DNA of 64,000 nucleotides from assembly GCF_000758665.1 (NCBI RefSeq), contig NZ_CP009285.1, positions 3,534,001 to 3,598,000 on the forward strand, written 5' to 3'. This stretch comes from Paenibacillus borealis (GTDB lineage: Bacteria; Bacillota; Bacilli; Paenibacillales; Paenibacillaceae). Below, in pieces: positions 1 to 9,370 of this stretch. The notes under the pieces were generated by a model. It was not told the DNA's origin. It did no database searches and saw nothing but the letters and a program-made list of their open reading frames with translations. Position 1 is the first letter of the stretch. Each line of letters begins with the position of its first letter. The translations under genes were made by a program, and so were the position numbers.

Positions 1-52
1 AACAATCTGGATCAGCTTCCGCAATTTTAAGCAGGTAATAGATAACAGGTTG

Positions 53-101
53 AAAACGGCCGGACAAGCGTCTAATTGACGCTCTTGTCCGGCCGTTTTT
101 T
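53..101 (+). terminator. Rho-independent terminator
   Basis: A GC-rich inverted repeat (ACGGCCGGACAAGCGT and its complement, with a 2-nt bulge) is followed by a run of six T. It would end a transcript entering from the left of the window. The gene it serves is outside the window. Confidence 0.85.
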
Positions 102-288
102 GATCTGCGGGAAGGGGCAATTGCCCGGGAATCACCTTTCCAACCCTGCTGTGCATGACGAAACCGGTTGCATAAATGTGCGTTTTTCTTTTCTCCTGCA
201 AAAAGAAATAATTCCCTGAATTCTGCGCAACTTGTAGAAAGGTTCGTAGTATACATTAACAGCATGAATTATTTGGAGGGGCTCTACA

Positions 289-843
289 ATGAGATGGAGA
301 AAAATTGCTCTATGCGTGGTTGTGTTTTCCATGATGGGAAGCTCATATTTGTTCGCTGACGCTGTAAACCAGAAAATCAAAGTGTGGAGCAATGGAAAGG
401 AAATAGCCGATGGCGGCTATTTGATTGACGGTAAGGCCTATATCCCTGCGAGAGAAGCGGGAGGAGTCGTCAGCTGGGACGGGTCAGGCAAAGTGACGAT
501 CCTCAAGCCTAATGTGCATATTGTGCTGTTCAAGGGCGATACGGTTTTCGGCAATGTGAACACCGGCAAGCTGAAGATGAAGATCCTTACCCAGGTTGAC
601 AGCCTGAAGGACAGCGTTTCAGCTGTGAAGGTGGCAATCACCGATCCGTCGGGCAATGTGAAGGATATTCTGGAGGATGCCGGCGGCTCGAAGAATGAGG
701 ACTTCTGGTTCTCTACGCCGGAATTCACCTATGATTTCAAAGAATCCGGCAAATACAGTGTAGGATTCTTCATCAAGTCATCCAAGAGCGGAGATTACGT
801 TCTTGTGTCAGAGAAGGTAGTTACGGCTTCGGCTAAGAATTAA
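289..843 (+). CDS. Secreted stalk-domain (copper amine oxidase N-terminal-like) protein
   Basis: A 184-residue exported protein. Residues 1-23 form a signal peptide (positive MRWRK, hydrophobic core, likely cleavage after LFA). Residues about 30-80 (VWSNGKEI, GYLIDGKAYIPAREA, VVSWDG) resemble the copper amine oxidase N-terminal or stalk domain, common in Paenibacillaceae cell-surface proteins and not itself an oxidase. The remaining C-terminal half looks beta-rich and I do not recognise it. A GGAGGGG ribosome site lies 8 nt before the ATG. It stands alone, with a terminator upstream and a new gene downstream. The domain call is fairly safe; the function is unknown. Confidence 0.75.
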   Translation: MRWRKIALCVVVFSMMGSSYLFADAVNQKIKVWSNGKEIADGGYLIDGKAYIPAREAGGVVSWDGSGKVTILKPNVHIVLFKGDTVFGNVNTGKLKMKILTQVDSLKDSVSAVKVAITDPSGNVKDILEDAGGSKNEDFWFSTPEFTYDFKESGKYSVGFFIKSSKSGDYVLVSEKVVTASAKN

Positions 844-928
844 CCGGGCTTCTGCAAATTGACCTGAACTTATCTTACGTGTTACGATACCAAATGTAGG
901 ATAATTCAATTTAAAGTGAGGTATTTCA

Positions 929-1252
929 ATGAGCGATCACAAACATGAGCATGGCCATGAACATGGTGAAGCATGCGGTTGCGGACATGATCACGACCAT
1001 GAGCACGAGGAGTTTGTGCTGACCTTGACGAACGAGCAGGGCGAAGATGTAGAAATGGTGCTGGTGGAAACGTTCGACGTAGGCGAGAAGCTATACGCAC
1101 TGCTGCTGGAACGTGAAAACCCTGAAGCAGACGGCATCATTCTGCGTATGGAAGAAGAAGACGAAGAAATGGTTCTTTACAACATTGAAGATGAAGCTGA
1201 ATGGAAAGCTGTTGAAGAAGCTTACAACGAGCTGCTGGCCCAGCAAGAATAG
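929..1252 (+). CDS. DUF1292 family protein with His-rich N-terminus
   Basis: A 107-residue acidic protein. Residues 30-105 (FVLTLTNEQGEDVEMVLVETFDV, then EEEDEEMVLYNIEDEAEW) match the DUF1292 (YrzB-like) family, small cytosolic proteins of unknown function in Firmicutes. Residues 4-27 carry about ten His plus two Cys in HEHGHEHGEACGCGHDHDHE, which looks like a metal-binding extension and is not part of the DUF1292 core as I know it. GTGAGG lies just before the ATG. A perfect bidirectional terminator follows. Family assignment is confident; metal binding is inference. Confidence 0.85.
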   Translation: MSDHKHEHGHEHGEACGCGHDHDHEHEEFVLTLTNEQGEDVEMVLVETFDVGEKLYALLLERENPEADGIILRMEEEDEEMVLYNIEDEAEWKAVEEAYNELLAQQE

Positions 1253-1310
1253 ATTTCAGTCAATCAGGAACTTAGGCTTGCTGTCTTGGACAAGACAGTA
1301 CCGCCTAATA

Positions 1311-1345
1311 CAAAACCCCGATACTATTATAGTATCGGGGTTTTG
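1311..1345. terminator. Bidirectional terminator, perfect palindrome
   Basis: A 16-bp perfect inverted repeat around a 3-nt loop (CAAAACCCCGATACTA / TTA / complement), with A and T runs at the two ends. It lies between the convergent DUF1292 gene and the decarboxylase gene and can end both transcripts. Confidence 0.9.
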
Positions 1346-1369
1346 TATTGCTGCAGGGCCAGAAGCCGA

Positions 1370-2845
1370 TTAAGAGATCGGCTCTGCCTCTACAATTACC
1401 TTAATGTTGGTGATGCTGCGGTCCTCGGGGCCTTTGACCGGCAGGCCGATTTCCACATGGTCAATGATATAGTCGATGTTATCTTGGGTAATAACTTCAC
1501 CAGGGAGAAGAATCGGGATGCCCGGCGGATAAACATAGATGAATTCTGCAATAATGTAGCCTGCAGACTCCCGGAAGGGAACCAGCTGTGTATCGGCGTA
1601 GAAGGCATCTCTTGGAATCAGGGCCAGCTGCGGAATATTCGGCACCTGAACCTTAAGCTCGTAGATTTCACCCTTGCTGTAATGGATCGCTGAGAGCACG
1701 CGCAGCGCGGCTAGCAACTTATCTACCGACTCCTGGGTATCTCCAGGGGTAATCAGGCAAAGAATATTATACATGTCGCTGAGTTCTACTTCGATGTTAT
1801 ACTTCTGGCGCAGCCAGTTCTCGGTCTCATATCCGGTAATACCCAAATGGCGGACGTGAATGTTAAGCTTGGTCGGGTCGAGATTAAAGGTTGCCTCTGT
1901 GCCGAGAATTTCTTTGCCGAAGCTGTACAAGCCTTCGATGCTGTTAATAGCTTCCCGCGCATAGTTGGACAGGGCGATGGTTCTCGATGCCATCTCATGG
2001 CCGTTCAGAGCCAGGTTGCGTCTGGAGGTATCCAGAGAAGCAAGCAGAATATATGAAGTTGAAGTTGTGGTCAGCATGCTGAGAATGGTCTGTACCCGCT
2101 GGGGGTTAACAAGGCCTGTCTTGGCATTGAGATTCAGTACCGAGCTCTGCGTCATGGAGCCGCCCAGTTTATGCACGCTGGTTGCTGCCATATCCGCACC
2201 GGCCTGCATGGCCGATACCGGTAATTCCTCATGAAAATGAATCAATACTCCATGTGCCTCGTCCACAAGTACGGGAACCCCGTAACTGTGGGCCAGGTCG
2301 ACAATCGAACGCAGGTCGGCGCATACGCCGAAATACGTCGGATTGATAACGAGGACACCCTTGGCATCCGGATGGCGCCTTAAAGCCCGTTCGAGCGAGC
2401 TGGTGGTTATGCCGTGGTCTATCCCAAGATTCTCATCCTGTACAGGAGAGACAAAAATAGGCTTGGCTCCGGAGAAAATAATCGCCGACATCACGGATTT
2501 GTGAATATTGCGCGGTACAATTATTTTGTCTCCTTCCGAGCAGACAGAGAGGATCATAGTCATGATGGCATTGCTCGTGCCTTGTACACTGAAATACGTG
2601 TAATCGGCGCCGAAGGCCTCTGCAGCCAGCTTCTGAGCTTCAAGAATTACCCCGGTGGGCTGATGAAGGTCATCAAGCGGTGCAATATTGATCAAATCTA
2701 TGGATAGAGCGTTATCGCCGATAAACTCACGGAATTCGGCATCGGTCCCTAGCCCCTTCTTATGTCCCGGAATATGAAATTGAACTGGGTTTCCGGCGGC
2801 ATGCTTTTTGAGAGCTGTGAAGAGGGGAGTTACATGTTGATCCAT
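1370..2845 (-). CDS. Orn/Lys/Arg decarboxylase family PLP enzyme
   Basis: A 491-residue fold-type I PLP enzyme of the group III basic amino acid decarboxylases, the short Gram-positive type (Bacillus SpeA/YaaO). The N-terminal signature FHIPGHKKG, the pocket DEAHG, and SVHKLGGSMTQSS with the lysine that binds PLP are all present; a C-terminal small domain follows. The probable reaction is decarboxylation of arginine, lysine or ornithine to a polyamine precursor. Substrate cannot be told from sequence. It is transcribed alone, divergent from the MFS gene. In many relatives this gene lies beside tmk, which is not the case here. Confidence 0.85.
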   Translation of the reverse strand: MDQHVTPLFTALKKHAAGNPVQFHIPGHKKGLGTDAEFREFIGDNALSIDLINIAPLDDLHQPTGVILEAQKLAAEAFGADYTYFSVQGTSNAIMTMILSVCSEGDKIIVPRNIHKSVMSAIIFSGAKPIFVSPVQDENLGIDHGITTSSLERALRRHPDAKGVLVINPTYFGVCADLRSIVDLAHSYGVPVLVDEAHGVLIHFHEELPVSAMQAGADMAATSVHKLGGSMTQSSVLNLNAKTGLVNPQRVQTILSMLTTTSTSYILLASLDTSRRNLALNGHEMASRTIALSNYAREAINSIEGLYSFGKEILGTEATFNLDPTKLNIHVRHLGITGYETENWLRQKYNIEVELSDMYNILCLITPGDTQESVDKLLAALRVLSAIHYSKGEIYELKVQVPNIPQLALIPRDAFYADTQLVPFRESAGYIIAEFIYVYPPGIPILLPGEVITQDNIDYIIDHVEIGLPVKGPEDRSITNIKVIVEAEPIS

Positions 2846-3034
2846 TTAATGCTGTCACAACCTTTCGCGAAGATTCGATTTTTCAAAATATAAGGAAGTA
2901 TTAGTTTACGCTATACTTTATCCTTATATTTCTCGCTGAAACGGATACCGTCCATTAGAGGACGGACTAGCCATTTCTGCTTGAGCAAGCATCAGTATAA
3001 CAAATCAATCAACATAATACTAGGATGTGATGAA

Positions 3035-4324
3035 ATGTCTGGCAAAGTAGCGCAGCGTATGCATATCAATTTAGCCTCACCGTTCATTGTGGAGATGTGG
3101 GTCATTATTTTTCTGGTCGAATTCGTCAAAGGATCGCTGCTGGTAGCTCTGCTGCCAGTCTACATGGAGAATATTCTGGGCCTCTCGGTAACGGTGGTCG
3201 GCTTCGCCTTTGCACTGCAGTATCTGGGGGACAATCTCTTCCGCAGCCCGTTTGGCTGGGTGATGGAGCGGATAGGCTACCGCTGGACGATGACAGGTGC
3301 GCTGCTGTTGATTCTGGTGGCTGTCGGAATGATCATCTATGCCAAGGATGCAACCACATTGTCTATTGCCTGTCTGGTCCTGGGCATCGGGACTTCGCCG
3401 CTATGGCCTTGTACCATGACCGGCATTACCGAACTTGCCGGTTCTACGGAAAGCGGCAGCAGCGGGGCGGCTATGGGCGCTGTGGAGATGGCATCGCTGG
3501 CCGGTACCGGGATCGGGCCGATCATTGTCAATTTCATGATGGATCATGGCGGTCAGGGCTACCGTACGGTCTTTCTGGTATTGATGGGCTTCGCCGCCGC
3601 TGTTGTGGCTGTGGCGCTGCTGCTGCCGTCCCGGATTGGCGGCCATGCGCCTCATGTCGTCCGTGAGATGAATGCTGATGGAGCGGGTGCGCCACGTACG
3701 CCGCTGCGGCCGCTGCAGAGCCTGAAGCGGACCTGGCATCAGGTCAGAACTTCCCTGAAGGTCAGCCGGCTGCTCTTCCCGGCGCTGTTCCTGCAGGCTT
3801 TTGCCATCGGTCTAATGACCCCGGTGGTCACTTTGTTCGCCCGCTCCGAGCTGCATGTGACGCCTAACCAGTTCAGCCTGCTGCTGATTGCCGGCGGAGG
3901 CATCACCGTGCTGGCGCTGATTCCGGCGGGCAAGCTGGTCGATAAGATCGGGACATCGGTGTTCCTCAACATCGGCTTCCTGCTGGCAGCCTGTTCACTG
4001 GCGTTCTTCTCGCAGGTCCGCTGGCTGCCGCTCGCATTCGTTGCCGTGGCGCTGGTCGGAATCAGCTATGCGCTGATCCTGCCGGCATGGAATGCCTTCC
4101 TGGCTAAGCAGGTACCCAAGGGAGAGCGCGGGACGGTATGGGGCCTATTCCTGACGCTGCAGGGCTCAGGAATGGTCGCAGGTCCCGTGCTGTCCGGCAA
4201 GCTGTGGGATTCTGTAAGCCATAGTGCGCCTTTTCTGGCCAGTGCAGGTGTAATGGTTCTGCTCTTCGGCCTGCATCTGCTGATTGTCCACCGGACGAAG
4301 CTAAAGCAAGGCAGCGCCCATTAA
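3035..4324 (+). CDS. MFS transporter
   Basis: A 429-residue membrane protein with about 12 predicted transmembrane helices and a charged cytoplasmic loop near residues 205-250 between the two six-helix halves. PFGWVMERIGYRWT after helix 2 and PAGKLVDKIGTSVF in the second half match the loop 2-3 and 8-9 motif of the major facilitator superfamily. I chose the ATG at 3035 because AGGA lies 9 nt upstream; an in-frame ATG 54 nt earlier has no ribosome site. A short hairpin (CCGTCC/GGACGG, 2948-2965) precedes it, but I match it to no known riboswitch. Substrate unknown. Confidence 0.85.
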   Translation: MSGKVAQRMHINLASPFIVEMWVIIFLVEFVKGSLLVALLPVYMENILGLSVTVVGFAFALQYLGDNLFRSPFGWVMERIGYRWTMTGALLLILVAVGMIIYAKDATTLSIACLVLGIGTSPLWPCTMTGITELAGSTESGSSGAAMGAVEMASLAGTGIGPIIVNFMMDHGGQGYRTVFLVLMGFAAAVVAVALLLPSRIGGHAPHVVREMNADGAGAPRTPLRPLQSLKRTWHQVRTSLKVSRLLFPALFLQAFAIGLMTPVVTLFARSELHVTPNQFSLLLIAGGGITVLALIPAGKLVDKIGTSVFLNIGFLLAACSLAFFSQVRWLPLAFVAVALVGISYALILPAWNAFLAKQVPKGERGTVWGLFLTLQGSGMVAGPVLSGKLWDSVSHSAPFLASAGVMVLLFGLHLLIVHRTKLKQGSAH

Positions 4325-4354
4325 GTGCTGCTTTTACTAAAATAAAGTAAATGC

Positions 4355-4398
4355 AAAAGCCGCAGACAGACTGGTTAATCCGGCTGACTGCGGCTTTT
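4355..4398 (+). terminator. Rho-independent terminator after MFS gene
   Basis: AAAAGCCGCAG and its complement enclose an imperfect inner stem, with a T run on the 3' side. It lies about 30 nt after the MFS stop codon. Confidence 0.85.
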
Positions 4399-4646
4399 AA
4401 GTGGTTTATTTTGCACAATTGATCAGGGAATAACTTCAAAAGCAGCGTCTGGCGTTTGGAAAAGGCGGAAAGCGGGTAAAAATAGTCAATAAACCAAGTT
4501 ACCGCTACATAAAATGAAGTATAAAATAAGTGTAAGACGAAGACAAAACTGAAGGTGTGTATGTGGAGGTCCGGCAGTCAGTTCTACTTCTTAAGTTAGG
4601 CCATGAAGCTGGCTATGCTGTAACCAAGCAGTTAGGGGGGAGTGCC

Positions 4647-5243
4647 GTGAACAAAAATGACGAAGTGGAGTACTGCAATCTGGAGCTCCGGTTTGACAGA
4701 CAACATATCCAGGACTTGATCAAGGATCTGATAAAGGAAGGCTATTCCCTTTACTGGAGCGAGAATGAGAATGTTTTTCTTATTTCGGTGCGCACCGGAC
4801 GCAAGCTGGTGAAGCTGCGCTTCCAGCGGATTAAGGACGGCTTCAAGCTGGTGGGAGATTATATGATCCGTGATGCGCGCCTGTCTGAATGGATGGAGAA
4901 GCTGATTGGCGATATGCGCGGCCATGCCGTAGTCAAACGTTTCCGCGACCGTCAGATTATTATTGAGAATATTCTGTTCGGCGAAGTGATCCGCCTCGTC
5001 GAGATTTCGGGATATCAGCAGCGTGTGCTGTACCAGAAAGGGCCGCTGCTCTCGGATCAGGAACTGACAAAGCTGTTCTACTCTATTGAAGGCGAGGAAC
5101 GGATCCGTGACCGCAGGCTTGAGGTTGATGAACAGCTGGACCGCCTGAGTGAAGCTATGCGCAATAAGGATTCTGCCGGAGTGGAGGTTTGCACGGCCAG
5201 GCTGAACATTCTGACCCGGGAGCTTGCCGCGCTTGAATGGTAA
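4647..5243 (+). CDS. Conserved hypothetical cytosolic protein
   Basis: A 198-residue protein with no signal peptide or membrane segment. It looks mixed alpha/beta and ends in a charged helical stretch (residues about 150-198, rich in Glu, Arg and Leu) likely to form a helical hairpin or coiled coil. I do not recognise the family. The frame is open 90 nt further upstream to a GTG at 4557, but the GTG at 4647 has a strong GGGGGGAG site 6-12 nt before it, so I prefer it. It lies between the MFS gene and gnd with its own hairpin downstream, so it looks monocistronic. Confidence 0.6.
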   Translation: MNKNDEVEYCNLELRFDRQHIQDLIKDLIKEGYSLYWSENENVFLISVRTGRKLVKLRFQRIKDGFKLVGDYMIRDARLSEWMEKLIGDMRGHAVVKRFRDRQIIIENILFGEVIRLVEISGYQQRVLYQKGPLLSDQELTKLFYSIEGEERIRDRRLEVDEQLDRLSEAMRNKDSAGVEVCTARLNILTRELAALEW

Positions 5244-5263
5244 AATTGAATCAATCATCTTGT

Positions 5264-5296
5264 GTTCAAGGCATCCCGCTATGGGGTGCCTTGAAC
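5264..5296 (+). terminator. Hairpin between hypothetical gene and gnd
   Basis: GTTCAAGGCATCCC pairs with GGGGTGCCTTGAAC around a short loop. Only a short T run (TTTG) follows, so it may be a weak terminator of the upstream gene or part of the gnd leader. Confidence 0.5.
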
Positions 5297-5509
5297 TTTG
5301 TAATGCAAGTTGCATGCGGGGGTTCACTTCTGCGCCCAAAACCGTTAAAATAGTCATTGTGAGCAATTTCCCTGATTCTTGGGACTTTGTCAATGAAATT
5401 GATCTCTCTTTCGCAGGCAGAACTTTGCTGTCTCTGACAAAGGGTGGTATTCTTATACTGCGAGAAATGGATTTCACAAAAATACAGGGTGCAAAGGGTG
5501 GAGAACCAG

Positions 5510-6922
5510 ATGTCAAAACAACAAATCGGCGTCATTGGCTTGGCGGTAATGGGCAAAAATTTGGCTCTTAACATCGAGAGCAAAGGCTTTAGCGTATCCG
5601 TGTTTAACCGTTCCCCGGAGAAGACACATGATCTGGTCGCAGAAGCAGAAGGCAAGAACCTGGTAGGTACTTTCTCAGTTGAGGAGTTCGTACAATCCTT
5701 GGAAGTGCCGCGCAAAATTCTGATCATGGTTCAGGCGGGCAAAGCAACCGATGCTACCATTGAACAGCTGCTGCCATTCTTGGATCAGGGCGATATCATT
5801 ATCGATGGCGGTAACGCTTATTTCCCTGACACCGTCCGCCGCAGCAAATATCTTGAGGACAAAGGCTTCCGTTTCGTAGGCACCGGCGTATCCGGCGGTG
5901 AAGAAGGCGCATTGAAGGGCCCTTCCATTATGCCTGGCGGCCAGGAAAGCGCGTATAAGCTGGTTGAACCTATTCTTACGGCTATTTCTGCCAAAGTGGA
6001 CGGAGAGCCTTGCTGTACATATATCGGACCGGACGGTGCCGGACACTATGTAAAAATGGTGCACAACGGCATTGAGTACGGCGACATGCAGCTGATCGGC
6101 GAAGCTTACCATTTGCTTAAAGATGTGCTGGGCCTGGATGCCAAGGAACTGCACAACACCTTCGCAGAGTGGAACAGCGGTGAGCTGGACAGCTACCTGA
6201 TTGAGATTACTAAGGATATCTTCGCGCAGTATGACGAAGAAACCGGCAAACCTATGGTTGACGTTATTCTTGACGCTGCCGGACAAAAGGGTACCGGCAA
6301 ATGGACAAGCCAAAGCTCGCTGGATCTCGGCGTGCCTCTGTCCATGATCACTGAATCTGTATTCTCCCGTTTCCTGTCTGCAATGAAGGAAGAACGTGTT
6401 GAAGCCAGCAAAGTGCTGAGCGGTCCTGAAGCAGTTGCATTTGACGGCGACAAAGCAGAATTCATCGAGAACGTGCGTAAAGCATTGTTCGCCAGCAAAA
6501 TCGTATCGTACGCACAGGGCTTCGCACAGCTGCGTGTAGCTTCAGACGAATACGGCTGGGATCTGAAATATGGTGAACTGGCTAAGATCTGGCGCGGCGG
6601 CTGTATTATCCGCTCCCGGTTCCTGCAGAACATCACGGATGCCTATTCTAATAATGCAGATCTGAAGAACCTGCTGCTGGATCCGTTCTTCAAGGATGTT
6701 ATGGACAACTATCAGTCCGCATGGCGCAAAGTTATTGCTTCGGCCGTAACCCTGGGTATTCCGGTTCCCGGCTTCTCCAGTGCGCTTGCATACTACGACA
6801 GCTACCGTACAGAACGCCTTCCAGCCAACCTGCTGCAGGCACAACGCGACTATTTCGGCGCCCACACCTTCAAACGGGTGGACAAAGAAGGCGTGTTCCA
6901 CCACAACTGGCTGGCTGAGTAA
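5510..6922 (+). CDS. gnd: 6-phosphogluconate dehydrogenase, decarboxylating
   Basis: A 470-residue enzyme, the normal length. It oxidises 6-phosphogluconate to ribulose 5-phosphate with CO2 release in the oxidative pentose phosphate pathway. Seen: the Rossmann start [16 protein letters not shown], the substrate motif [11 protein letters not shown], the catalytic-lysine region [16 protein letters not shown], and a C-terminal tail ending FHHNW. GTGGAG lies before the ATG at 5510; the longer in-frame start at 5444 lacks a good site and would add an atypical tail. The leader of over 200 nt after the previous gene holds a hairpin. A terminator follows, so the gene is monocistronic. Confidence 0.97.
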   Translation: MSKQQIGVIGLAVMGKNLALNIESKGFSVSVFNRSPEKTHDLVAEAEGKNLVGTFSVEEFVQSLEVPRKILIMVQAGKATDATIEQLLPFLDQGDIIIDGGNAYFPDTVRRSKYLEDKGFRFVGTGVSGGEEGALKGPSIMPGGQESAYKLVEPILTAISAKVDGEPCCTYIGPDGAGHYVKMVHNGIEYGDMQLIGEAYHLLKDVLGLDAKELHNTFAEWNSGELDSYLIEITKDIFAQYDEETGKPMVDVILDAAGQKGTGKWTSQSSLDLGVPLSMITESVFSRFLSAMKEERVEASKVLSGPEAVAFDGDKAEFIENVRKALFASKIVSYAQGFAQLRVASDEYGWDLKYGELAKIWRGGCIIRSRFLQNITDAYSNNADLKNLLLDPFFKDVMDNYQSAWRKVIASAVTLGIPVPGFSSALAYYDSYRTERLPANLLQAQRDYFGAHTFKRVDKEGVFHHNWLAE

Positions 6923-6950
6923 CTTTAACCGCCCAGCTTAGGCTATAGAG

Positions 6951-6999
6951 AGCCCGAAATGCTTTTCGCTTCTTGCGGAGAGCTTTCGGGCTTTTTTTG
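6951..6999 (+). terminator. Terminator after gnd
   Basis: AGCCCGAAA pairs with TTTCGGGCT, with an inner CTTTTCGC/GCGGAGAG-type stem, followed by seven T. It lies about 30 nt after the gnd stop. Confidence 0.88.
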
Positions 7000-7071
7000 C
7001 AACTCTGACGGCATTGTGCAAACTTTTCACCCTGTGTTATGATATGACAAATGTCGCGGTTGGAGGTAGTT

Positions 7072-7620
7072 ATGGCTGGGGATCAGGAAGAACAGCAGAA
7101 TATACGGGATATAACAGAGAACAGAAATATCATACTCGTTGGTATGATGGCTACGGGGAAGTCAACGGTAGGCGCTATGCTGGCTGAGGAGCTCGGATAT
7201 GAACTGGTTGATCTGGATGCAGTGATTACGGAGAGTGAAGGGCGGAGCATTGCGGAGATTTTTGCCGCAGGCGGCGAAGAGGCTTTCCGGAAGATTGAAT
7301 CGGCCGTACTGAAGCAGATGCTGCAGGGTGAACGCAGAATTATCTCTACTGGCGGGGGCGCAGTGCTTGCACCCGGTAATGCGGAGGTTATGCTTGAGCA
7401 GGGACTTGTTGTGGCACTTACAGCCACTGAGGAAGCGATTATCGCCCGTGTCAGCGGGGATGAGAACCGGCCGCTGCTCGCCGGCAATGCTGCAGAACGG
7501 GTCCGCGCTATTATGGAACAGCGCAGTGAAGCTTACCGTTTCGCGCACTGCACGGTCGATACAACGGAGCTGAATGTGGCCGAAGTCTCACAATATATTT
7601 TAATGCATTACCGCGCTTGA
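7072..7620 (+). CDS. aroK: Shikimate kinase
   Basis: A 182-residue P-loop kinase that phosphorylates shikimate to shikimate 3-phosphate, the step before EPSP synthase. Walker A GMMATGKSTVG near residue 30, DLDAVI for shikimate binding, the GGEEAFRKIE region, TGGGAVL, and the lid-region arginine in DENRPLL are all visible. GGAGG lies 5 nt before the ATG at 7072; an upstream in-frame ATG at 7051 would place that site inside the gene. An aroA homologue lies 460 bp downstream beyond a convergent rhodanese gene, so the two are neighbours but not one transcript. Confidence 0.93.
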   Translation: MAGDQEEQQNIRDITENRNIILVGMMATGKSTVGAMLAEELGYELVDLDAVITESEGRSIAEIFAAGGEEAFRKIESAVLKQMLQGERRIISTGGGAVLAPGNAEVMLEQGLVVALTATEEAIIARVSGDENRPLLAGNAAERVRAIMEQRSEAYRFAHCTVDTTELNVAEVSQYILMHYRA

Positions 7621-7652
7621 GCTTTTAAGTATGTTTGCGTTCGTGATTTAGA

Positions 7653-7961
7653 CTAGGCTTGTTCGGTTTCATTCCATTCAATCATGCCGCCGCTCAGATT
7701 CGAGCCTTTAATGCCGAATTGCTGCAGATATTCGCAGACACGCTGGCTGCGGTTACCGGAACGGCAAATGAAGATGATCTCGGTATCAGCCGGAAGCTCT
7801 TCAGTCTGCTGCGGAATTTGGCCCATCGGGATATGCTGCGCACCTGGAATCATGCCGAAGGCAACCTCATCATCTTCACGGACGTCGATCAGAACAAGCT
7901 CTTCGCCTGAAGCGAGCCGTTTGCGCAGTTCCTGCGGTGTAATTTGGGGAATATCATTCAT
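7653..7961 (-). CDS. Single-domain rhodanese-like protein
   Basis: A 102-residue single rhodanese domain. DVREDDEVAFGMIPGAQHIPMG is the CH2A-type entry motif, and the active-site loop CRSGNRSQR carries the cysteine that can hold a persulfide. Such small proteins move sulfane sulfur or act in thiol redox; the partner is unknown. It is transcribed against aroK and aroA. GAGGGT lies just before its ATG. Family is secure. Confidence 0.92.
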   Translation of the reverse strand: MNDIPQITPQELRKRLASGEELVLIDVREDDEVAFGMIPGAQHIPMGQIPQQTEELPADTEIIFICRSGNRSQRVCEYLQQFGIKGSNLSGGMIEWNETEQA

Positions 7962-8077
7962 GGTAGTACCCTCTTTTCTGTCTTAATATAATAAATTAAT
8001 GATACCACAATTGCGGATTACCCTGTCAAACGGGCCGTACATACAGAAACTATATTACTTTAAGGAGCGCTTATATT

Positions 8078-9370
8078 ATGGACGTTATTGTTAGGCCTAC
8101 ACCGACACTGCAAGGAGAATTCGGAGCCCTTTCTTCCAAAAATTACACTACACGCTACCTGCTGGTAGCCGCCCTGTCGGAAGGGGTCAGTACGATTTAT
8201 CATCCCGCACACAGCGAGGACAGCGATGCCATCCGCAGATGTATCGCCGATCTCGGTGCTGTATTGACTGAAGATGAAGAGAAGATTGTAGTTCAGGGGT
8301 TCGGGCGTCACCCACGTGATGTCAAAGAGCTGAATGTCGGGAATGCCGGCGCCGTGCTGCGTTTCCTGATGGCGGTTGCCGCGCTCAGCCCAGAGGTCAC
8401 TTTCGTGAATACGTATCCGGATTCGCTCGGCAAACGGCCGCATGATGACCTGATTCAGGCGCTGGGCCAGCTTGGTGTGGAGGTGGAGCATAATAACGGA
8501 AGGCTGCCGATCACTATTCGCGGCGGCAAACCGCAGGGCGGACGGATTACCGTATCCGGTGCCGTCAGCTCGCAGTATCTTAGTGCGCTGTTGTTCCTCA
8601 CGCCGCTATTAGAGGAAGACAGTGAAATAATCGTACTGGATGATCTGAAATCAAAAGTGGTCATCGGACAGACACTTGAAGTCATGGAGCAGGCAGGCAT
8701 TACTGTAGATGCTGCTGACGATTACATGTCCTTCCAGGTACCGGGCCGTCAGGCTTATGCGGCGAAGTCCTACACAGTACAAGGGGATTATCCGGGATCG
8801 GCAGCCGTACTTGCTGCCGCAGCAGTGACCAAATCGGATGTGACAATTCACCGGCTTGCCGAGAAGAGCAAGCAGGGAGAGCGGGCGATTGTGGATGTGC
8901 TGCGGATGATGGAAGTGCCGCTCACGCATGAGAATGGTACCGTGCATGTGCAGGGCAACGGTATTCTGAAGGCGGTGGAATTCGATGGTGATGCCGCTAC
9001 GGATGCTGTGCTGGCCATGGTGGCAGCGGCAGTGTTTGCCGAAGGGACATCACGCTTCTATAACGTGGAGAATCTGCGCTATAAGGAGTGCGACCGGATT
9101 ACCGACTATCTGGCGGAGTTGACCCGTGCCGGAGCAAAGGTGGAAGAGCGCCGTGATGAGATCATTGTCCATGGTACGCCTGAAGGCGTTGAAGGCGGCG
9201 TAACCATTAATGCACACTATGATCACCGCGTCATTATGGCACTTACTGTAGTTGGCCTCAGAGCCCGTCAGCCGCTGCGGATCAAGGATGCCCATCATGT
9301 GGCGAAGTCGTACCCGCAATACTTCGATCATCTGCGTTCGCTTGGCGCGAATGTGGAGTGGGTAGAATAA
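8078..9370 (+). CDS. aroA: EPSP synthase (3-phosphoshikimate 1-carboxyvinyltransferase), divergent form
   Basis: A 430-residue two-domain enzyme that joins PEP to shikimate 3-phosphate. Recognisable pieces are the N-terminal Lys/Arg pair (K21, R26), the GNAGAVLRF loop (88-96), KRPHDDL, SSQYLSALL, a distal GDAATDA, YKECDRI, DHRVIMAL and KSYPQYFDHL. Two motifs are unusual: the usual SKS is SKN (N22), and the Thr of NAGT is Ala92. The equivalent of E. coli P101 is Phe96, although that site varies among classes. The Thr site is among those linked to glyphosate tolerance. AAGGAG precedes the ATG. A paralogue elsewhere in the genome is possible. Confidence 0.88.
   Translation: MDVIVRPTPTLQGEFGALSSKNYTTRYLLVAALSEGVSTIYHPAHSEDSDAIRRCIADLGAVLTEDEEKIVVQGFGRHPRDVKELNVGNAGAVLRFLMAVAALSPEVTFVNTYPDSLGKRPHDDLIQALGQLGVEVEHNNGRLPITIRGGKPQGGRITVSGAVSSQYLSALLFLTPLLEEDSEIIVLDDLKSKVVIGQTLEVMEQAGITVDAADDYMSFQVPGRQAYAAKSYTVQGDYPGSAAVLAAAAVTKSDVTIHRLAEKSKQGERAIVDVLRMMEVPLTHENGTVHVQGNGILKAVEFDGDAATDAVLAMVAAAVFAEGTSRFYNVENLRYKECDRITDYLAELTRAGAKVEERRDEIIVHGTPEGVEGGVTINAHYDHRVIMALTVVGLRARQPLRIKDAHHVAKSYPQYFDHLRSLGANVEWVE

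Noticed and set aside
2948..2965. Riboswitch before the MFS gene
   Set aside because: A single 6-bp hairpin only; it does not match guanidine, PreQ1 or fluoride riboswitch signatures that I know.
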